From Desulfobacterales bacterium (GTDB lineage Bacteria; Desulfobacterota; Desulfobacteria; Desulfobacterales; UBA11574), in the NCBI GenBank assembly GCA_022340885.1, contig JAJDND010000179.1, positions 1-51,282 of the forward strand: 51,282 nt of DNA, read 5' to 3'. The position numbers and the translations under genes are program-made. Of this stretch, positions 26,174 through 35,945 are shown in pieces. The notes under the pieces were generated by a model. The model did not search any database. It saw only the letters and a list, made by a program, of their open reading frames with translations, and had not been told where the DNA came from. The stretch's first letter is position 1; each line of letters starts with the position of its first letter.

Positions 26174-27394
26174 TTAATCTTCTTTATCCAGCCCGAAGGC
26201 GGTATGAAGCACCCGCACTGCAAGCTCGGTATACTTCTCTTCGATAACGCAGGAGATTCTGATTTCCGACGTACTGATCATCATGATGTTGATGTTTTCC
26301 CTGGCCAGCGTGTTAAACATCATGGACGCGACCCCTGAGTGGTTTTTCATTCCTACGCCGACAACGGAAACCATGGCGATGTTTTTATCACCCAGAACAT
26401 CTTGGGCTTCAATTTCCTCCGCCACTTTTCGCTCGATTTCCATGGCGGTTTTAAACTGCGCTTTGGGGATGGTAAACGTAAGATCCGTTTGACCTTCGGG
26501 GCGTATATTTTGAATGATCATATCGACGACGATGCCCGCTTCGGCTAGGGGCGCAAAAATTTTAGCGGCAACCCCGGGCCGGTCTTGAACCTTTGTTAAG
26601 GTGATGCGGGCTTGATTCTTATCATGTGTTACGGCTGAAACAACAAGACTTTCCATGCCGGCGTCTTCACTAACAACCATGGTTCCCTCCTCTTCGCTAA
26701 AGGACGATCTCACATGTACTGGGACATTGTATTTTTTTGCGAATCCCACCGATCGGATTTGTAAAACTTTGGCCCCGAGGCTGGCCATATTGAGCATCTC
26801 GTCATATGAAATTCGATCAATTTTTCTTGCCTTTTCACAGATATTGGGATCGGCAGTGTAAATCCCATCGACATCCGTATATATCTCACAGATGTCTGCC
26901 TTGAGCGCCGAAGCGATGGCCACGGCGGAGGTGTCCGATCCGCCGCGTCCCAAGGTGGTAATATTGCCGCCGACATCACTGCCCTGAAATCCGGCGACGA
27001 CAACGATATTTCGTTTTTGAATGAGCTTTAGGATATATTCGGCGCCGATTTCGATGATTCGCGCATTACCATAGGAACGGTCCGTGATCACGCCGGCCTG
27101 ATGCCCGAGCATGGACAGTGCCGGGTAATTCATTTTTTTTAATGTCATGGCCAAAAGCGCCGCAGTTGTCTGCTCACCCGTTGCAAGGAGAACATCGAGC
27201 TCCCGTTTATCGGGTGATTCCGCGATGGTATTGGCCATATCGATCAGGTTGTCCGTGACCCCGGCCATGGCGGACAGAATGACGACCACATCATTGTTCT
27301 GGTCATAGGTCTTGGCCACTCGTTTTGCCACATTGTGGATCCGTTCAAGATCGGCCACCGAAGTGCCGCCGTATTTTTGTACGATCAAACTCAT
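26174..27394 (-). CDS. lysC: Aspartate kinase
   Basis: A 406-residue enzyme that phosphorylates aspartate, the first step to lysine, threonine and methionine. It begins with the kinase motif [15 protein letters not shown] and shows [16 protein letters not shown] and the segment [15 protein letters not shown]. The last 150 residues are two ACT domains ([26 protein letters not shown] and [17 protein letters not shown]), which in this family give feedback inhibition by lysine or threonine. It starts 3 bases after the tsaE stop, with AAGGAG inside the tsaE end, so translation is coupled. No lysine riboswitch is present. Confidence 0.95.
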   Translation of the reverse strand: MSLIVQKYGGTSVADLERIHNVAKRVAKTYDQNNDVVVILSAMAGVTDNLIDMANTIAESPDKRELDVLLATGEQTTAALLAMTLKKMNYPALSMLGHQAGVITDRSYGNARIIEIGAEYILKLIQKRNIVVVAGFQGSDVGGNITTLGRGGSDTSAVAIASALKADICEIYTDVDGIYTADPNICEKARKIDRISYDEMLNMASLGAKVLQIRSVGFAKKYNVPVHVRSSFSEEEGTMVVSEDAGMESLVVSAVTHDKNQARITLTKVQDRPGVAAKIFAPLAEAGIVVDMIIQNIRPEGQTDLTFTIPKAQFKTAMEIERKVAEEIEAQDVLGDKNIAMVSVVGVGMKNHSGVASMMFNTLARENINIMMISTSEIRISCVIEEKYTELAVRVLHTAFGLDKED

Positions 27395-27397
27395 AAC

Positions 27398-27898
27398 TTA
27401 CATCATCTCCTTGGCAAGATTCCATCTTCTAAGATCCTCCATAACCTCATCTCCTCTCGGGATTATATTTATTTTTCGCGTTTTGTCATCAATTATTTCA
27501 AATTGCAGCTTCACATGATTCGACGGAAGGTGCTTTCCCATTTTTTCCGCCCATTCGACGGCTACCACACCGTCTTCTTCGAGTATTTCGTAGAGACCGA
27601 TATCTTCTATGTCAACGGGATTCGCGATACGATAGAGGTCGATATGAAACAGGAGATACCGGCCGGGGTATTCATTGATTAGGGTGTAAGAAGGGCTGGT
27701 GATATAATAATCATCCGGAACCCCGAGTCCTCGGCCCAGTCCCTGTACAAAGGACGTTTTCCCGCTTCCGAGGTCTCCGTACAATGCAAGTACTGTTCCG
27801 GCTGTAACCACCGCACCAATGGTTTCTCCCAGCTTTCTGGTTTCATCGACACTACGGGTCGTTATCTGATATTCGGCACTCGACACTCGCTCATCCAT
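27398..27898 (-). CDS. tsaE: tRNA threonylcarbamoyladenosine biosynthesis ATPase TsaE
   Basis: A 166-residue P-loop ATPase that works with TsaB and TsaD to make the t6A modification next to the anticodon of ANN-decoding tRNAs. Walker A GDLGSGKT lies at 41-48; the family motifs TSPSYTLINEY, FHIDLYR and VAVEWAEKMG follow. The ATG at 27898 gives normal length; the frame stays open upstream into the nnr gene but that part is not conserved. It starts 16 bases after the nnr stop. Confidence 0.92.
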   Translation of the reverse strand: MDERVSSAEYQITTRSVDETRKLGETIGAVVTAGTVLALYGDLGSGKTSFVQGLGRGLGVPDDYYITSPSYTLINEYPGRYLLFHIDLYRIANPVDIEDIGLYEILEEDGVVAVEWAEKMGKHLPSNHVKLQFEIIDDKTRKINIIPRGDEVMEDLRRWNLAKEMM

Positions 27899-27914
27899 AA
27901 AAACAAAGACCCGT

Positions 27915-29471
27915 TCAGACGCTGCCGGAAAGCATTTTAATTGTTTCTGGCAAGGCATTCGCCACATCCGTTGCCAGATAGCCGAAGGGACCTTTGTTTT
28001 TGGATAGCGCATCAGCCGCTGCGCCGTGCAAATACACGCCGGCACGGACGGCAAGTTCGGGTGAATGGTTCTGGGCGAGAAAACCGGCGATGATTCCCGT
28101 CAATACATCTCCCATGCCGCCTGAAGCCATTCCCGGATTGCCGGTCGGATTGATAAAAACCCTGCCGTCGGGATGGGCAACAACCGTCCGGGCCCCTTTT
28201 AGTACAACGTGCACATTGAACTTTTGTGCAAAATCACGGGCACATTGGATACGATCCTTCTGAACATCTGCGGCTGTTGTGCCGATCAACCGCGCCATTT
28301 CTCCGGGATGCGGCGTGAGAACTGCGGGTTTCTCAAAATTTTTCAGTATTTCGGTACTGCCGATGAGGCAGTTTAACCCGTCGGCATCGATAACCATGAA
28401 TTTATTACTCTCCTGAAGAAGCCGCTGAACCAATGTTTTGGTTTCAGGGTCTATGCCGATGCCGGGCCCTATGGCCAGGCATCTTTTGTCGGGAAGAAGC
28501 GCCATGATTCTGTTGAATGACGCTTCACCCAGGACGCTCTCCCTTGTTTCAGGAAGCGGTTCCGTCATGACCTCCGTTACCTGGGTTTCAAGAATGGGAT
28601 TTAAGCTTGCCGGAGTTCCCAGGGTCACGAGTCCGGCCCCGGCCCGCATGGCTGATATGGCGGTCATGGCGGCTGCTCCGGTTTTACCCGGTGAGCCTGC
28701 AATGACGAGCAGATGGCCGGTGTGTCCCTTATGGATATCCAAAGATCTGGCCTGAAAAGCGCTGCGAATCATATCCGGGGTCAGCAGGTGTTGCCGAGGG
28801 TTAACCTCTTCTGCAATATATGGCGGTATGCCGATATCGATGATTTTCAGGGTTCCGGTGTATTCGGCGCCGGGAAGAATAAAATGACCTGTTTTCCCGA
28901 ATGCAAAGGTGGCGGTGGCATCGGCCCGGATGCAGATGCCGCACGGCCGTCCTGTATCGGAATTCAGGCCGGAAGGGATATCCACGGCAAACACCGGCCG
29001 TCTCGATTGATTCAAGAAGTCGATGACCTCTTTGAAAAATCCTTTGACATCCGATTTCAGCCCGGTACCGAGAATGGCATCAATCCATATGCCTTCGTGA
29101 CGCATTTCGGTCTTATGCGCTGAAAAGGATTTCGAATCCGGTATTTCGATAACCGGGACCTTCAACGGCAAAAGGAGGCTGAGGTTCGCGGCGGCATCTC
29201 CCGTAACCTTTTGGCTCTCTGTCAGCAGATATACGGTTACCCGTATTCCTTTCTGAGCCAGATATCTGGCCATGACGAAACCGTCTCCGCCGTTATTTCC
29301 GCGGCCTGCGACCACGCCGATCCTTCTACTTCCGATATCCCTGAATCGATCCAGGAAAAACCGGGTTGCGCCGCGTCCGGCATTTTCCATCAATATCCTG
29401 CCGGGAATGCCAAAGGATTCGATGGCCCGGCGATCCATTTCCTTCATTTCATCTGCGGTTACCAGATACAT
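27915..29471 (-). CDS. nnr: Bifunctional NAD(P)HX epimerase/dehydratase
   Basis: A 518-residue repair enzyme for hydrated NADH and NADPH. The N-terminal YjeF domain (about 1-215) epimerises the R and S hydrates, with [14 protein letters not shown] and [19 protein letters not shown]. The C-terminal ribokinase-like domain (about 225-515) dehydrates the S form using ADP or ATP, with [33 protein letters not shown] and [22 protein letters not shown]. The fusion matches E. coli Nnr. GGAG precedes the ATG. It lies 13 bases downstream of pdxJ. Confidence 0.94.
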   Translation of the reverse strand: MYLVTADEMKEMDRRAIESFGIPGRILMENAGRGATRFFLDRFRDIGSRRIGVVAGRGNNGGDGFVMARYLAQKGIRVTVYLLTESQKVTGDAAANLSLLLPLKVPVIEIPDSKSFSAHKTEMRHEGIWIDAILGTGLKSDVKGFFKEVIDFLNQSRRPVFAVDIPSGLNSDTGRPCGICIRADATATFAFGKTGHFILPGAEYTGTLKIIDIGIPPYIAEEVNPRQHLLTPDMIRSAFQARSLDIHKGHTGHLLVIAGSPGKTGAAAMTAISAMRAGAGLVTLGTPASLNPILETQVTEVMTEPLPETRESVLGEASFNRIMALLPDKRCLAIGPGIGIDPETKTLVQRLLQESNKFMVIDADGLNCLIGSTEILKNFEKPAVLTPHPGEMARLIGTTAADVQKDRIQCARDFAQKFNVHVVLKGARTVVAHPDGRVFINPTGNPGMASGGMGDVLTGIIAGFLAQNHSPELAVRAGVYLHGAAADALSKNKGPFGYLATDVANALPETIKMLSGSV

Positions 29472-29484
29472 TTTCTTCTCCAGA

Positions 29485-30204
29485 TCAAAGGTCTTTAATA
29501 AGGGCCAGCATCTCTTTTACCGCCTTTTCCATGCCCACCATCACCGCTCTTGAGACAATACTGTGACCGATGCTGAATTCATCGATTTCATGAAGGCCTT
29601 TGAAGGTCTTTATGGTATTATAACACAGGCCGTGACCGGCATTGACGCCCAAATTTAATTTGCGGGCGAATTTTGCAGCGTCTACGATATCGGAAAATGC
29701 CCGCTCTCTTTTGGCGGCACCTTCGGCGTCACAGAATATGCCGGTATGTATCTCAACCATGGTCACATTTATCTGGTGAGCGACTTTTATCTGTTCGGGA
29801 CTGGGATCGATAAAGATGCTCACCGGAATGCCGCTGTCCTGAAGCGTACCGACGATTTCAGCGATGGTGTTGTCGCGCGACATTAATTCCAGACCGCCTT
29901 CGGTGGTGACCTCCTCTTGTGTTTCGGGGACCAGTGTCACAAGATCCGGCTGAACATCAAGCGCAATTCCAACCATTTCGTTGGTACAGGCCATTTCCAA
30001 TATGAGTTTTGTCTGAACGATATTTCTTAAAATTCGAAGATCACGGTCCTGGATGTGACGCCTGTCTTCTCTCAGGTGAACGACAATCCCGCCCGCTCCA
30101 GCCATTTCCGCCAGCATTGCTGCTGCCACCGGGTCGGGGTAGCTGCTTTTTCTGGCCTCTCTCAATGTTGCAACATGATCGACGTTTACAGCTAATCCAG
30201 CCAT
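29485..30204 (-). CDS. pdxJ: Pyridoxine 5'-phosphate synthase
   Basis: A 239-residue TIM-barrel enzyme of vitamin B6 synthesis that joins 1-deoxy-D-xylulose 5-phosphate with 3-amino-2-oxopropyl phosphate. The start AGLAVNVDHVATLREAR with its histidine, VHLREDRRHIQDRD, CTNEMVGIALDVQPDLVTLVPE and VNAGHGLCYNT are the family motifs. ATG 30204 is preferred over GTG 30210 because GGAGGTG stands about 7 bases upstream. It lies in the phoH-lysC operon. Confidence 0.95.
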   Translation of the reverse strand: MAGLAVNVDHVATLREARKSSYPDPVAAAMLAEMAGAGGIVVHLREDRRHIQDRDLRILRNIVQTKLILEMACTNEMVGIALDVQPDLVTLVPETQEEVTTEGGLELMSRDNTIAEIVGTLQDSGIPVSIFIDPSPEQIKVAHQINVTMVEIHTGIFCDAEGAAKRERAFSDIVDAAKFARKLNLGVNAGHGLCYNTIKTFKGLHEIDEFSIGHSIVSRAVMVGMEKAVKEMLALIKDL

Positions 30205-30276
30205 CGACACACCTCCATTTCAAGCGATTGACGGTTTCGTGACAAATCAAAAAAAGCGACAATATTACGAGAGTGT

Positions 30277-30714
30277 TTAGGGTTGAATCATCCTCAAAAC
30301 TTCGCTCTCTATTTGTGCCATCTGTTCGGTTTGTGCTTCGGATTTCTCATGGTCGTATCCGATTAAGTGGAGAATTCCATGCACCAGAAGCTGGACGACA
30401 CGTTCTTCCATGCCGATGCCGATGCGTTCTCCTTCTCTTGCCGCGGTTTCGATGGATATCACCACATCACCGAGAAGCCCTGGGTTGATGTTCGGAAAGA
30501 CATCCGTGTGCATGGGAAAGGCAATAACATTTGTGGGGCCGGATCGATGAAGATATTTTTGATTCAGTGTTGCGATCTGTGGGTCATCGACAATCAAAAC
30601 ACTGAGTTCTGCGTCATGACATTCCAAGACGTTTAAGATGTCTCTGGCTTTTTGTTGGATTTTGGTCATCGCCATTGGATATTTCTTTTGGCGGTTGTCT
30701 ATCAGTACTTCCAT
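30277..30714 (-). CDS. ybeY: Endoribonuclease YbeY
   Basis: A 145-residue zinc-dependent endoribonuclease for 16S rRNA maturation and ribosome quality control. The metal triad HGILHLIGYDH is at H112, H116 and H122, and LNQKYLHRSGPTNVIAFP is the other conserved segment. The N-terminus MEVLIDNRQKK matches the family, which supports the start at 30714 and therefore a 101-bp overlap with the end of the HD phosphohydrolase gene. YbeY next to PhoH is a widely conserved pairing. Confidence 0.94.
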   Translation of the reverse strand: MEVLIDNRQKKYPMAMTKIQQKARDILNVLECHDAELSVLIVDDPQIATLNQKYLHRSGPTNVIAFPMHTDVFPNINPGLLGDVVISIETAAREGERIGIGMEERVVQLLVHGILHLIGYDHEKSEAQTEQMAQIESEVLRMIQP

Positions 30715-33010
30715 TATTCCCTTTCCCGTTGATCAAGAGCTGCCTTTCGGGGTACTCAATGCGATGATGATGGATGCCGTTCAATATTTTATTGAAACTT
30801 TTTGCGATATTATGAAGATCTTTCAAAGTCAGTTCACAATTGTCCAACTGGCCGTCCGAAAAGATTTTGCTGATCAGATTTTGCACCAGCCCCTGAATTC
30901 TGGAAGGTGTCGGATTCGCCAGGGTCCTGGATGCAGCTTCAACGGTATCCGCCAGCATCACCAGACCGGCTTCTCGGGTTTGAGGCCTGGGACCCGGATA
31001 CCTGAAATCGTCGATATTTACCCGGTCTTCGCCCTTTAACTGTTTGGCTTTTTCATAAAAATAAGTGATCAGGCTGGTTCCGTGGGATTGCCGGATCGTT
31101 TCGATGATGGCATGCCCCAGCTTGTGCTGCTTGGCGATTTCCGCACCGTCTTTGATGTGGGCGATAAGGATGAGGCTCGACATGGAGGGGGCAAGTTTGT
31201 CATGCCTGTTTATGCCGTCGGCCTGGTTTTCGATGAAATATAACGGTTTTTTAATCTTTCCGATATCGTGGAAGTAACCGCAGACTTTCGCAAGCAAAGG
31301 ATTGGCGCCAATTTCAGCTGCTGCGGCTTCAACCATGGTGCCGACAATGACCGAATGATGGTAGGTCCCGGGGGCTTCCAACATCAGCCTCCGGAGAATC
31401 GGCTGATCGAGATTTGCCAGCTCAAGCAGTTTGATGTCCGTTGTAAAGTCAAATGCGATTTCTACCAACGGCGCGATGCCTGCCGTCACGATTCCGGCGC
31501 CGACTCCCCCTGAAAAGGCAAATGCCCAGTCCCAGAGGAGCTTGAAAAATGAAGAACCTCCGGTATAGACATCGATGACCGCTGCAAGGATAACATTCAA
31601 TAGCCCGAGTTTTAATCCCGCTTTAATAAAGACCTTGCGTTCCCGGCAGTTTTGTATCCAGTAGGCCGCCATTAAGCAGTTGAGAAAAAAATAAATAAAA
31701 ATATCAAATCTGTTTTGAAATATGATTGCCGTGCCGATGGCGAGTAACAAAGCCATGGGAATCGCCATCTCTATACCCATAAACAAGCATGTGGTCATAG
31801 CGCCGGCCGCAAGGGGAATGCCGTAAGACATTGAATCGGCGGATATCGAAAACGGTGTATAATGGGTGATGGTATCGGCTAGAGATTCGGACACCTTGGC
31901 GATAAAAAAGAACGTGACGAGCAGACAGGACAGAAATAACAGATTTTTGGTGGTGTTGAGATCCGGCCGGTTGTGAATACAAAGGGCGTAAATTGTCATC
32001 AGGATGCATAAAATAAAAAGTGCCGTGCCGATACAATTTGTTAAGACTTGCCCTTTGTTAAGGCCTTCCTGATACGTTTTGAGTTTTAAAAGCTGGTTTT
32101 TGGTAACCCGTTCTCCTTCTCGCAGAATCATCTCTCCGGCTTTTATCTTGTGAAAAATCGGCTTCACTTCGGCAGAGGCCGCTTTTTTTCTTTCCTCGGT
32201 CTCGCTTCTGTTCAACGTTATGTTGGGCTGGACCAGCTTTTGAACGAAATCCACGATCAAATTTTTCAGTTCGTAATTCTTGTCCTGGAGGACAGGTTGT
32301 CCGATGATCGTGACCATGGTTTTTGCCTGATCGAGACCATAAAAGTGCTTGAGATTATATACCAGCATTTCATTTTTCGTTTTGATATCTCTTAAAACGA
32401 TGCCTCTATCGCTTTCTTTGAGAAGGATCTCTTTATTGGCCACCACCCCGTTTTCCATTATTTCGGCTAAGATAGCGGAAATGAGATTGGCAATATCGCC
32501 GGAAAATGATTCCTGTTCGAGTATTCTATAATCGGCGTCACTGACAGAAATTCCGATTTTCCCTTCAAAATCGGACTTTTTTTGCCAGATGAGTTGATGA
32601 ATCGCCAAATTTTTTTCTTCGTTTCCAGGTGCGGATGCTTGCGATTTGTTCAGTAAATCGGCAGGCGGGGTGGTTTTAAGTGTTGTTCGAAGATCATCGA
32701 AGGCTTTTTTGACATTCCGGTTGATTCTCGCAGACAAGGTGACGTCATGATCATAAACAGTCAACACATTTGCAACAGCCTGTTTACGGCTTGCTTCCGT
32801 AGCGTCTTCGTCTTCAATTAAAAAGTCTTTGGCCGCCTTTATATCTCGTGTTGCAACATCTCCTAACTTGTATGTATGTTTTTTGATAACAAGTTTCGGA
32901 TACAGCAAGAATGTGAAAATTACGGCAAGGCCGATTAAAAGGGCCCATCTGACCGTATCGCTGTTGTCGACGAGTCTGTTTAAAGACATTTGGGTTTTTA
33001 CGATATTCAT
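30614..33010 (-). CDS. 7TM HD-domain phosphohydrolase (PgpH/YqfF type)
   Basis: A 798-residue membrane protein. One N-terminal helix (about 22-42) is followed by an extracytoplasmic 7TMR-HDED region (to about 305), seven membrane helices (about 320-510) and a cytoplasmic HD domain with YFHDIGK near residue 580. PgpH of Listeria, of this family, hydrolyses cyclic di-AMP, so that is the likely activity. The last 34 residues, beyond the conserved HHHRIEYP end, are encoded in the region shared with ybeY. Its start overlaps the phoH stop by 4 bp. No diadenylate cyclase gene is in the window. Confidence 0.9.
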   Translation of the reverse strand: MNIVKTQMSLNRLVDNSDTVRWALLIGLAVIFTFLLYPKLVIKKHTYKLGDVATRDIKAAKDFLIEDEDATEASRKQAVANVLTVYDHDVTLSARINRNVKKAFDDLRTTLKTTPPADLLNKSQASAPGNEEKNLAIHQLIWQKKSDFEGKIGISVSDADYRILEQESFSGDIANLISAILAEIMENGVVANKEILLKESDRGIVLRDIKTKNEMLVYNLKHFYGLDQAKTMVTIIGQPVLQDKNYELKNLIVDFVQKLVQPNITLNRSETEERKKAASAEVKPIFHKIKAGEMILREGERVTKNQLLKLKTYQEGLNKGQVLTNCIGTALFILCILMTIYALCIHNRPDLNTTKNLLFLSCLLVTFFFIAKVSESLADTITHYTPFSISADSMSYGIPLAAGAMTTCLFMGIEMAIPMALLLAIGTAIIFQNRFDIFIYFFLNCLMAAYWIQNCRERKVFIKAGLKLGLLNVILAAVIDVYTGGSSFFKLLWDWAFAFSGGVGAGIVTAGIAPLVEIAFDFTTDIKLLELANLDQPILRRLMLEAPGTYHHSVIVGTMVEAAAAEIGANPLLAKVCGYFHDIGKIKKPLYFIENQADGINRHDKLAPSMSSLILIAHIKDGAEIAKQHKLGHAIIETIRQSHGTSLITYFYEKAKQLKGEDRVNIDDFRYPGPRPQTREAGLVMLADTVEAASRTLANPTPSRIQGLVQNLISKIFSDGQLDNCELTLKDLHNIAKSFNKILNGIHHHRIEYPERQLLINGKGNNGSTDRQPPKEISNGDDQNPTKSQRHLKRLGMS

Positions 33011-34056
33011 TGCAATGCGTTGTTTCGCCTTTTGCCGGCATCCAGATCTTCATAAGCCTTTATAATTTTCTGAACCAATCCATGCCGAACGACGTCCTGT
33101 TTAGAGAAAAAAATAAATTTTATTCCTTGTATGCCCTGTAAAATATTCTTTGCCTCAATAAGTCCAGAGGGTTTTCCCGCGGGAAGATCGATCTGGGTAA
33201 TGTCTCCGGTGATGACCGCTTTTGAGCCGAATCCTATTCGCGTCAAAAACATTTTCATTTGTTCAGACGTGGTATTCTGGGCCTCATCAAGAATAATGAA
33301 GGAATCGTTCAAGGTCCGTCCCCGCATGAAAGCCAAAGGCGCCACCTCGATAACACCTTGCTCTATCAGATTGGACACCTTTTCAAAGCGCATCATATCA
33401 TGCAGCGCATCATAAAGCGGGCGCAAATAAGGATCCACTTTTTGCGCCAGATCTCCGGGCAGAAAGCCCAGGGCTTCCCCCGCCTCCACCGCCGGTCTCG
33501 TTAAGATAATGCGATTCACCTTTCCCTTTGAAAATACGGCAACCGCCATTGCCATGGCAAGGTATGTTTTACCGGTACCTGCAGGCCCTATTCCGAAGAC
33601 CATGTCGGAACTTCTAATGGCGTCTATATAATCCTTTTGGGTCGGGCTTTTGGGAATTACGGGGCGTTTTTTGGCCGTAACATAGACGGTGTCCAGAAAA
33701 ATATCTTTGAGGTTGACGCGATCATTTTCGCTTAGAATTCTGACGGCATAATCGATATCATTTTGATAAATGGGATAACCGTCTTTGATCAGGTCGTAGA
33801 GTTGTTTGAGTATCTTTTGTGCCAGGCTTGCGGCAATCCTGTCTCCCTGGATGAATATTGTATTGCCTCTGGCATTGATAGAGACATCTGTCAGTTCGGC
33901 AATCCTTTTGAGGTTGCTGTTGTACTCTCCGAAAAGTTGACTGGCTAAACTGGCATCCGAGAAAACCAATCGGATCTTGTTATTTTCTGAAATTACATCC
34001 ATATTATTAAATTGAGCAAGTGCTAATGTTTTGTCCCGAAGTTTCGAGAAATCCAT
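33007..34056 (-). CDS. phoH: PhoH-like ATPase
   Basis: A 349-residue P-loop protein of the PhoH family, thought to act on RNA with YbeY. Walker A GPAGTGKT is at 157-164, Walker B SFIILDEAQNT follows, with TRPAVEAGEALGFLPGDL and GDITQIDLP. The first 100 residues match the KH-like N-terminal domain of the YbeZ group. No ribosome site is seen at ATG 34056; the ATG at codon 19 is an alternative. It heads the leftward housekeeping operon. Despite the name there is no Pho-box-like repeat upstream. Confidence 0.9.
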   Translation of the reverse strand: MDFSKLRDKTLALAQFNNMDVISENNKIRLVFSDASLASQLFGEYNSNLKRIAELTDVSINARGNTIFIQGDRIAASLAQKILKQLYDLIKDGYPIYQNDIDYAVRILSENDRVNLKDIFLDTVYVTAKKRPVIPKSPTQKDYIDAIRSSDMVFGIGPAGTGKTYLAMAMAVAVFSKGKVNRIILTRPAVEAGEALGFLPGDLAQKVDPYLRPLYDALHDMMRFEKVSNLIEQGVIEVAPLAFMRGRTLNDSFIILDEAQNTTSEQMKMFLTRIGFGSKAVITGDITQIDLPAGKPSGLIEAKNILQGIQGIKFIFFSKQDVVRHGLVQKIIKAYEDLDAGKRRNNALQ

Positions 34057-34338
34057 TTACGATATCAATTAATATTGTTAAATTTGTAAAAAGTCAAATC
34101 TTTGGCATAATTTTCCTCTTGAGCGCAAAGGGCAATGAGATGCAAAAAGCAAAAGAAAACTCCTTGACTCAAAATATCGGCTTTGTTAATTTTCGTCAAT
34201 AAAAACAAAAAAACTCATCTTTATGAATTCATTTGTATTATAAACGCCTTATCCGGATAGGGTTGTGTTCGGTATTGCAGATTGAGAAATCTTATTTGCG
34301 GGACGGCTTCATCCTCAAGGATGCTTCGCGGGAGCCTT
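34057..34338. other. Divergent promoter region between phoH and cvpA
   Basis: 282 A/T-rich bases. For the rightward genes a weak promoter is possible: TTGACT at 34164-34169 and TTAATT at 34186-34191 with a 16-bp spacer. Nothing else is clear. Confidence 0.35.
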
Positions 34339-34863
34339 ATGAATATTTTCGATATTATCGTCGTCGTTATTTTGGCCTATTGCATTATCAGGGGTATTTT
34401 TAGGGGGCTATTGAAGGAGTTGTCGTCCATTATCGGCGTTTTCGGCGGATTCTACGCCGCATATACATATTACACGGTGGTTGCAAAGCCGTTATCGAGG
34501 TGGATTAGCCATACGGGATATCTCAATTTGGCGAGTTTTCTGATTATATTTTGCATCGTTTTTCTTGTAATCAGCATGGTAGGCGTCATTATCAATTACC
34601 TGCTTAAATTGGCATTTTTAGGCTGGTTCGACCGTCTGGCCGGCGCCTTGTTCGGCGCGGTGAAAGCTGTCTTGATTGTTTCGGTTTTGTTAATCGCCTT
34701 TACCACTTTCCTTCCCAAAGATTCTCCTATCCTCAAAGATTCCCTGCTTTCCCCCCATATCGCTTATGTTTCGGAGAAAATGGTCAAAGTGGACTCAATA
34801 GATTTAAAGCACGCTTTTATGGCCAAAATCGAAGCACTCAAAAAGACCTGGAAAAAACATTAA
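34339..34863 (+). CDS. CvpA family membrane protein
   Basis: A 174-residue inner-membrane protein with four hydrophobic segments. The start MNIFDIIVVVILAYCIIRGIFRGLLKELSSIIGVFGGFYAAYTYY and the segment GWFDRLAGALFGAVKAVLIVSVLL are typical of the CvpA/colicin V production family. In other bacteria CvpA affects envelope homeostasis; its biochemistry is not settled. GGGAG stands just before ATG 34339; the frame is open from TTG 34282 but the conserved N-terminus begins at 34339. Confidence 0.85.
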   Translation: MNIFDIIVVVILAYCIIRGIFRGLLKELSSIIGVFGGFYAAYTYYTVVAKPLSRWISHTGYLNLASFLIIFCIVFLVISMVGVIINYLLKLAFLGWFDRLAGALFGAVKAVLIVSVLLIAFTTFLPKDSPILKDSLLSPHIAYVSEKMVKVDSIDLKHAFMAKIEALKKTWKKH

Positions 34864-34933
34864 GTGTTCGTCCGGGCTTCAAGCCAATAAATTTTATCGA
34901 AAAAACATTAAATATTGAATAGGGCGAAGTAAA

Positions 34934-35722
34934 ATGGGAATTGACGCCATCATCGACTTGATCGAAACGCTGCGGGGGAAAGACGGCTGCCCCTGGGACA
35001 GGAAACAGACGCCGCAAACCATTCTGGCATACCTTTTGGAAGAGACCTACGAACTCATGGATGCCGTTGAATCCGATGATCCGACGGAGATCTGCGGGGA
35101 ACTCGGGGATGTATTGTTTCATATTTTTTTTCTCATCAGTATCTATAGTGAAAAGGGCGACTTTGGCATCAAAGATGTTGTCGATCGAAATGTAGAAAAG
35201 ATGATTCGCCGGCACCCCCATGTTTTCGGAAAAGACACCGTCGGTAGCATTGATGACGTCAAAAAGCGCTGGTATCAAATTAAGAGGGAAGAAAAAAACG
35301 ATCCTTCGACGACTTCGATTCTGGATTCCATCCCGGCAAGCCTTCCGGCTCTAATGCGCGCATACAGAATATCCGAACGGGCGGCCAGAACAGGATTCGA
35401 TTGGGAAGATGTCGCCGGTGTTATGGAGAAAGTCGAAGAAGAGTGGTCAGAGTTAAAAACAGAGCTTCAAGGGCAAAAAGAAACCGGAAAAGATCACCGG
35501 CGCCTGATGCTGGAGTTCGGGGATATTCTCTTTACCCTCGTGAATGTGGCGCGGTTTATCAACATTCATCCTGAAACCGCACTAAGAGATGCCACCAACA
35601 AATTTGAAAGGCGCTTTAAGCATATGGAAAAGCGAATTGCAGAGAGCAAAAGGGATATGCGATCCGTTTCTCAAAATGAAAAGGATGCCATGTGGGAAGA
35701 TGCCAAAAACAGCAATGGGTAG
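34934..35722 (+). CDS. mazG: Nucleoside triphosphate pyrophosphohydrolase MazG
   Basis: A 262-residue enzyme that hydrolyses (d)NTPs to monophosphate and PPi as house-cleaning. It starts with the typical LIETLRGKDGCPWDRKQTPQTILAYLLEETYELMDAVE and has two MazG modules; the metal-binding EExxE and ExxD residues appear in LLEETYE and ELGDVLFHIFF, and again in EEEWSELKTEL and EFGDILFTLVN. Length matches E. coli MazG. It lies 70 bases after cvpA. Confidence 0.94.
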   Translation: MGIDAIIDLIETLRGKDGCPWDRKQTPQTILAYLLEETYELMDAVESDDPTEICGELGDVLFHIFFLISIYSEKGDFGIKDVVDRNVEKMIRRHPHVFGKDTVGSIDDVKKRWYQIKREEKNDPSTTSILDSIPASLPALMRAYRISERAARTGFDWEDVAGVMEKVEEEWSELKTELQGQKETGKDHRRLMLEFGDILFTLVNVARFINIHPETALRDATNKFERRFKHMEKRIAESKRDMRSVSQNEKDAMWEDAKNSNG

Positions 35723-35880
35723 TGCCCGCAAAAATTATCAAGTACCTGCAGGATTCAGCCGTCGTCGTTTCCTCCTATGGGCATCAAACATAGCTGCCGG
35801 CCCAGGTGCATAACATAAAACTAATGAAAAGCTCACAAAATGATAATAATCATTTGGAATGATTCGGTACGATTTTCGGG

Positions 35881-35911
35881 TTAACAATTTTCTAACATCA
35901 TTCGATATATT
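35881..35911 (+). promoter_or_regulatory. Pho-box-like direct repeat and -10 element upstream of phoB
   Basis: TTAACA (35881-35886), 5 bases, CTAACA (35892-35897): two hexamers repeated at 11 bp, as in PhoB/PhoP boxes, followed 8 bases later by TATATT (35906-35911), a plausible -10. The phoB start is 35946. This suggests phoB autoregulation. Confidence 0.5.
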
Positions 35912-35945
35912 CACAGTATCTAAAAGAATAAGGAATCTGAGAGTT

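Noticed and set aside
27395-27400. Lysine riboswitch ahead of lysC
   Set aside because: Only 3 bases separate tsaE and lysC, so there is no room for one.
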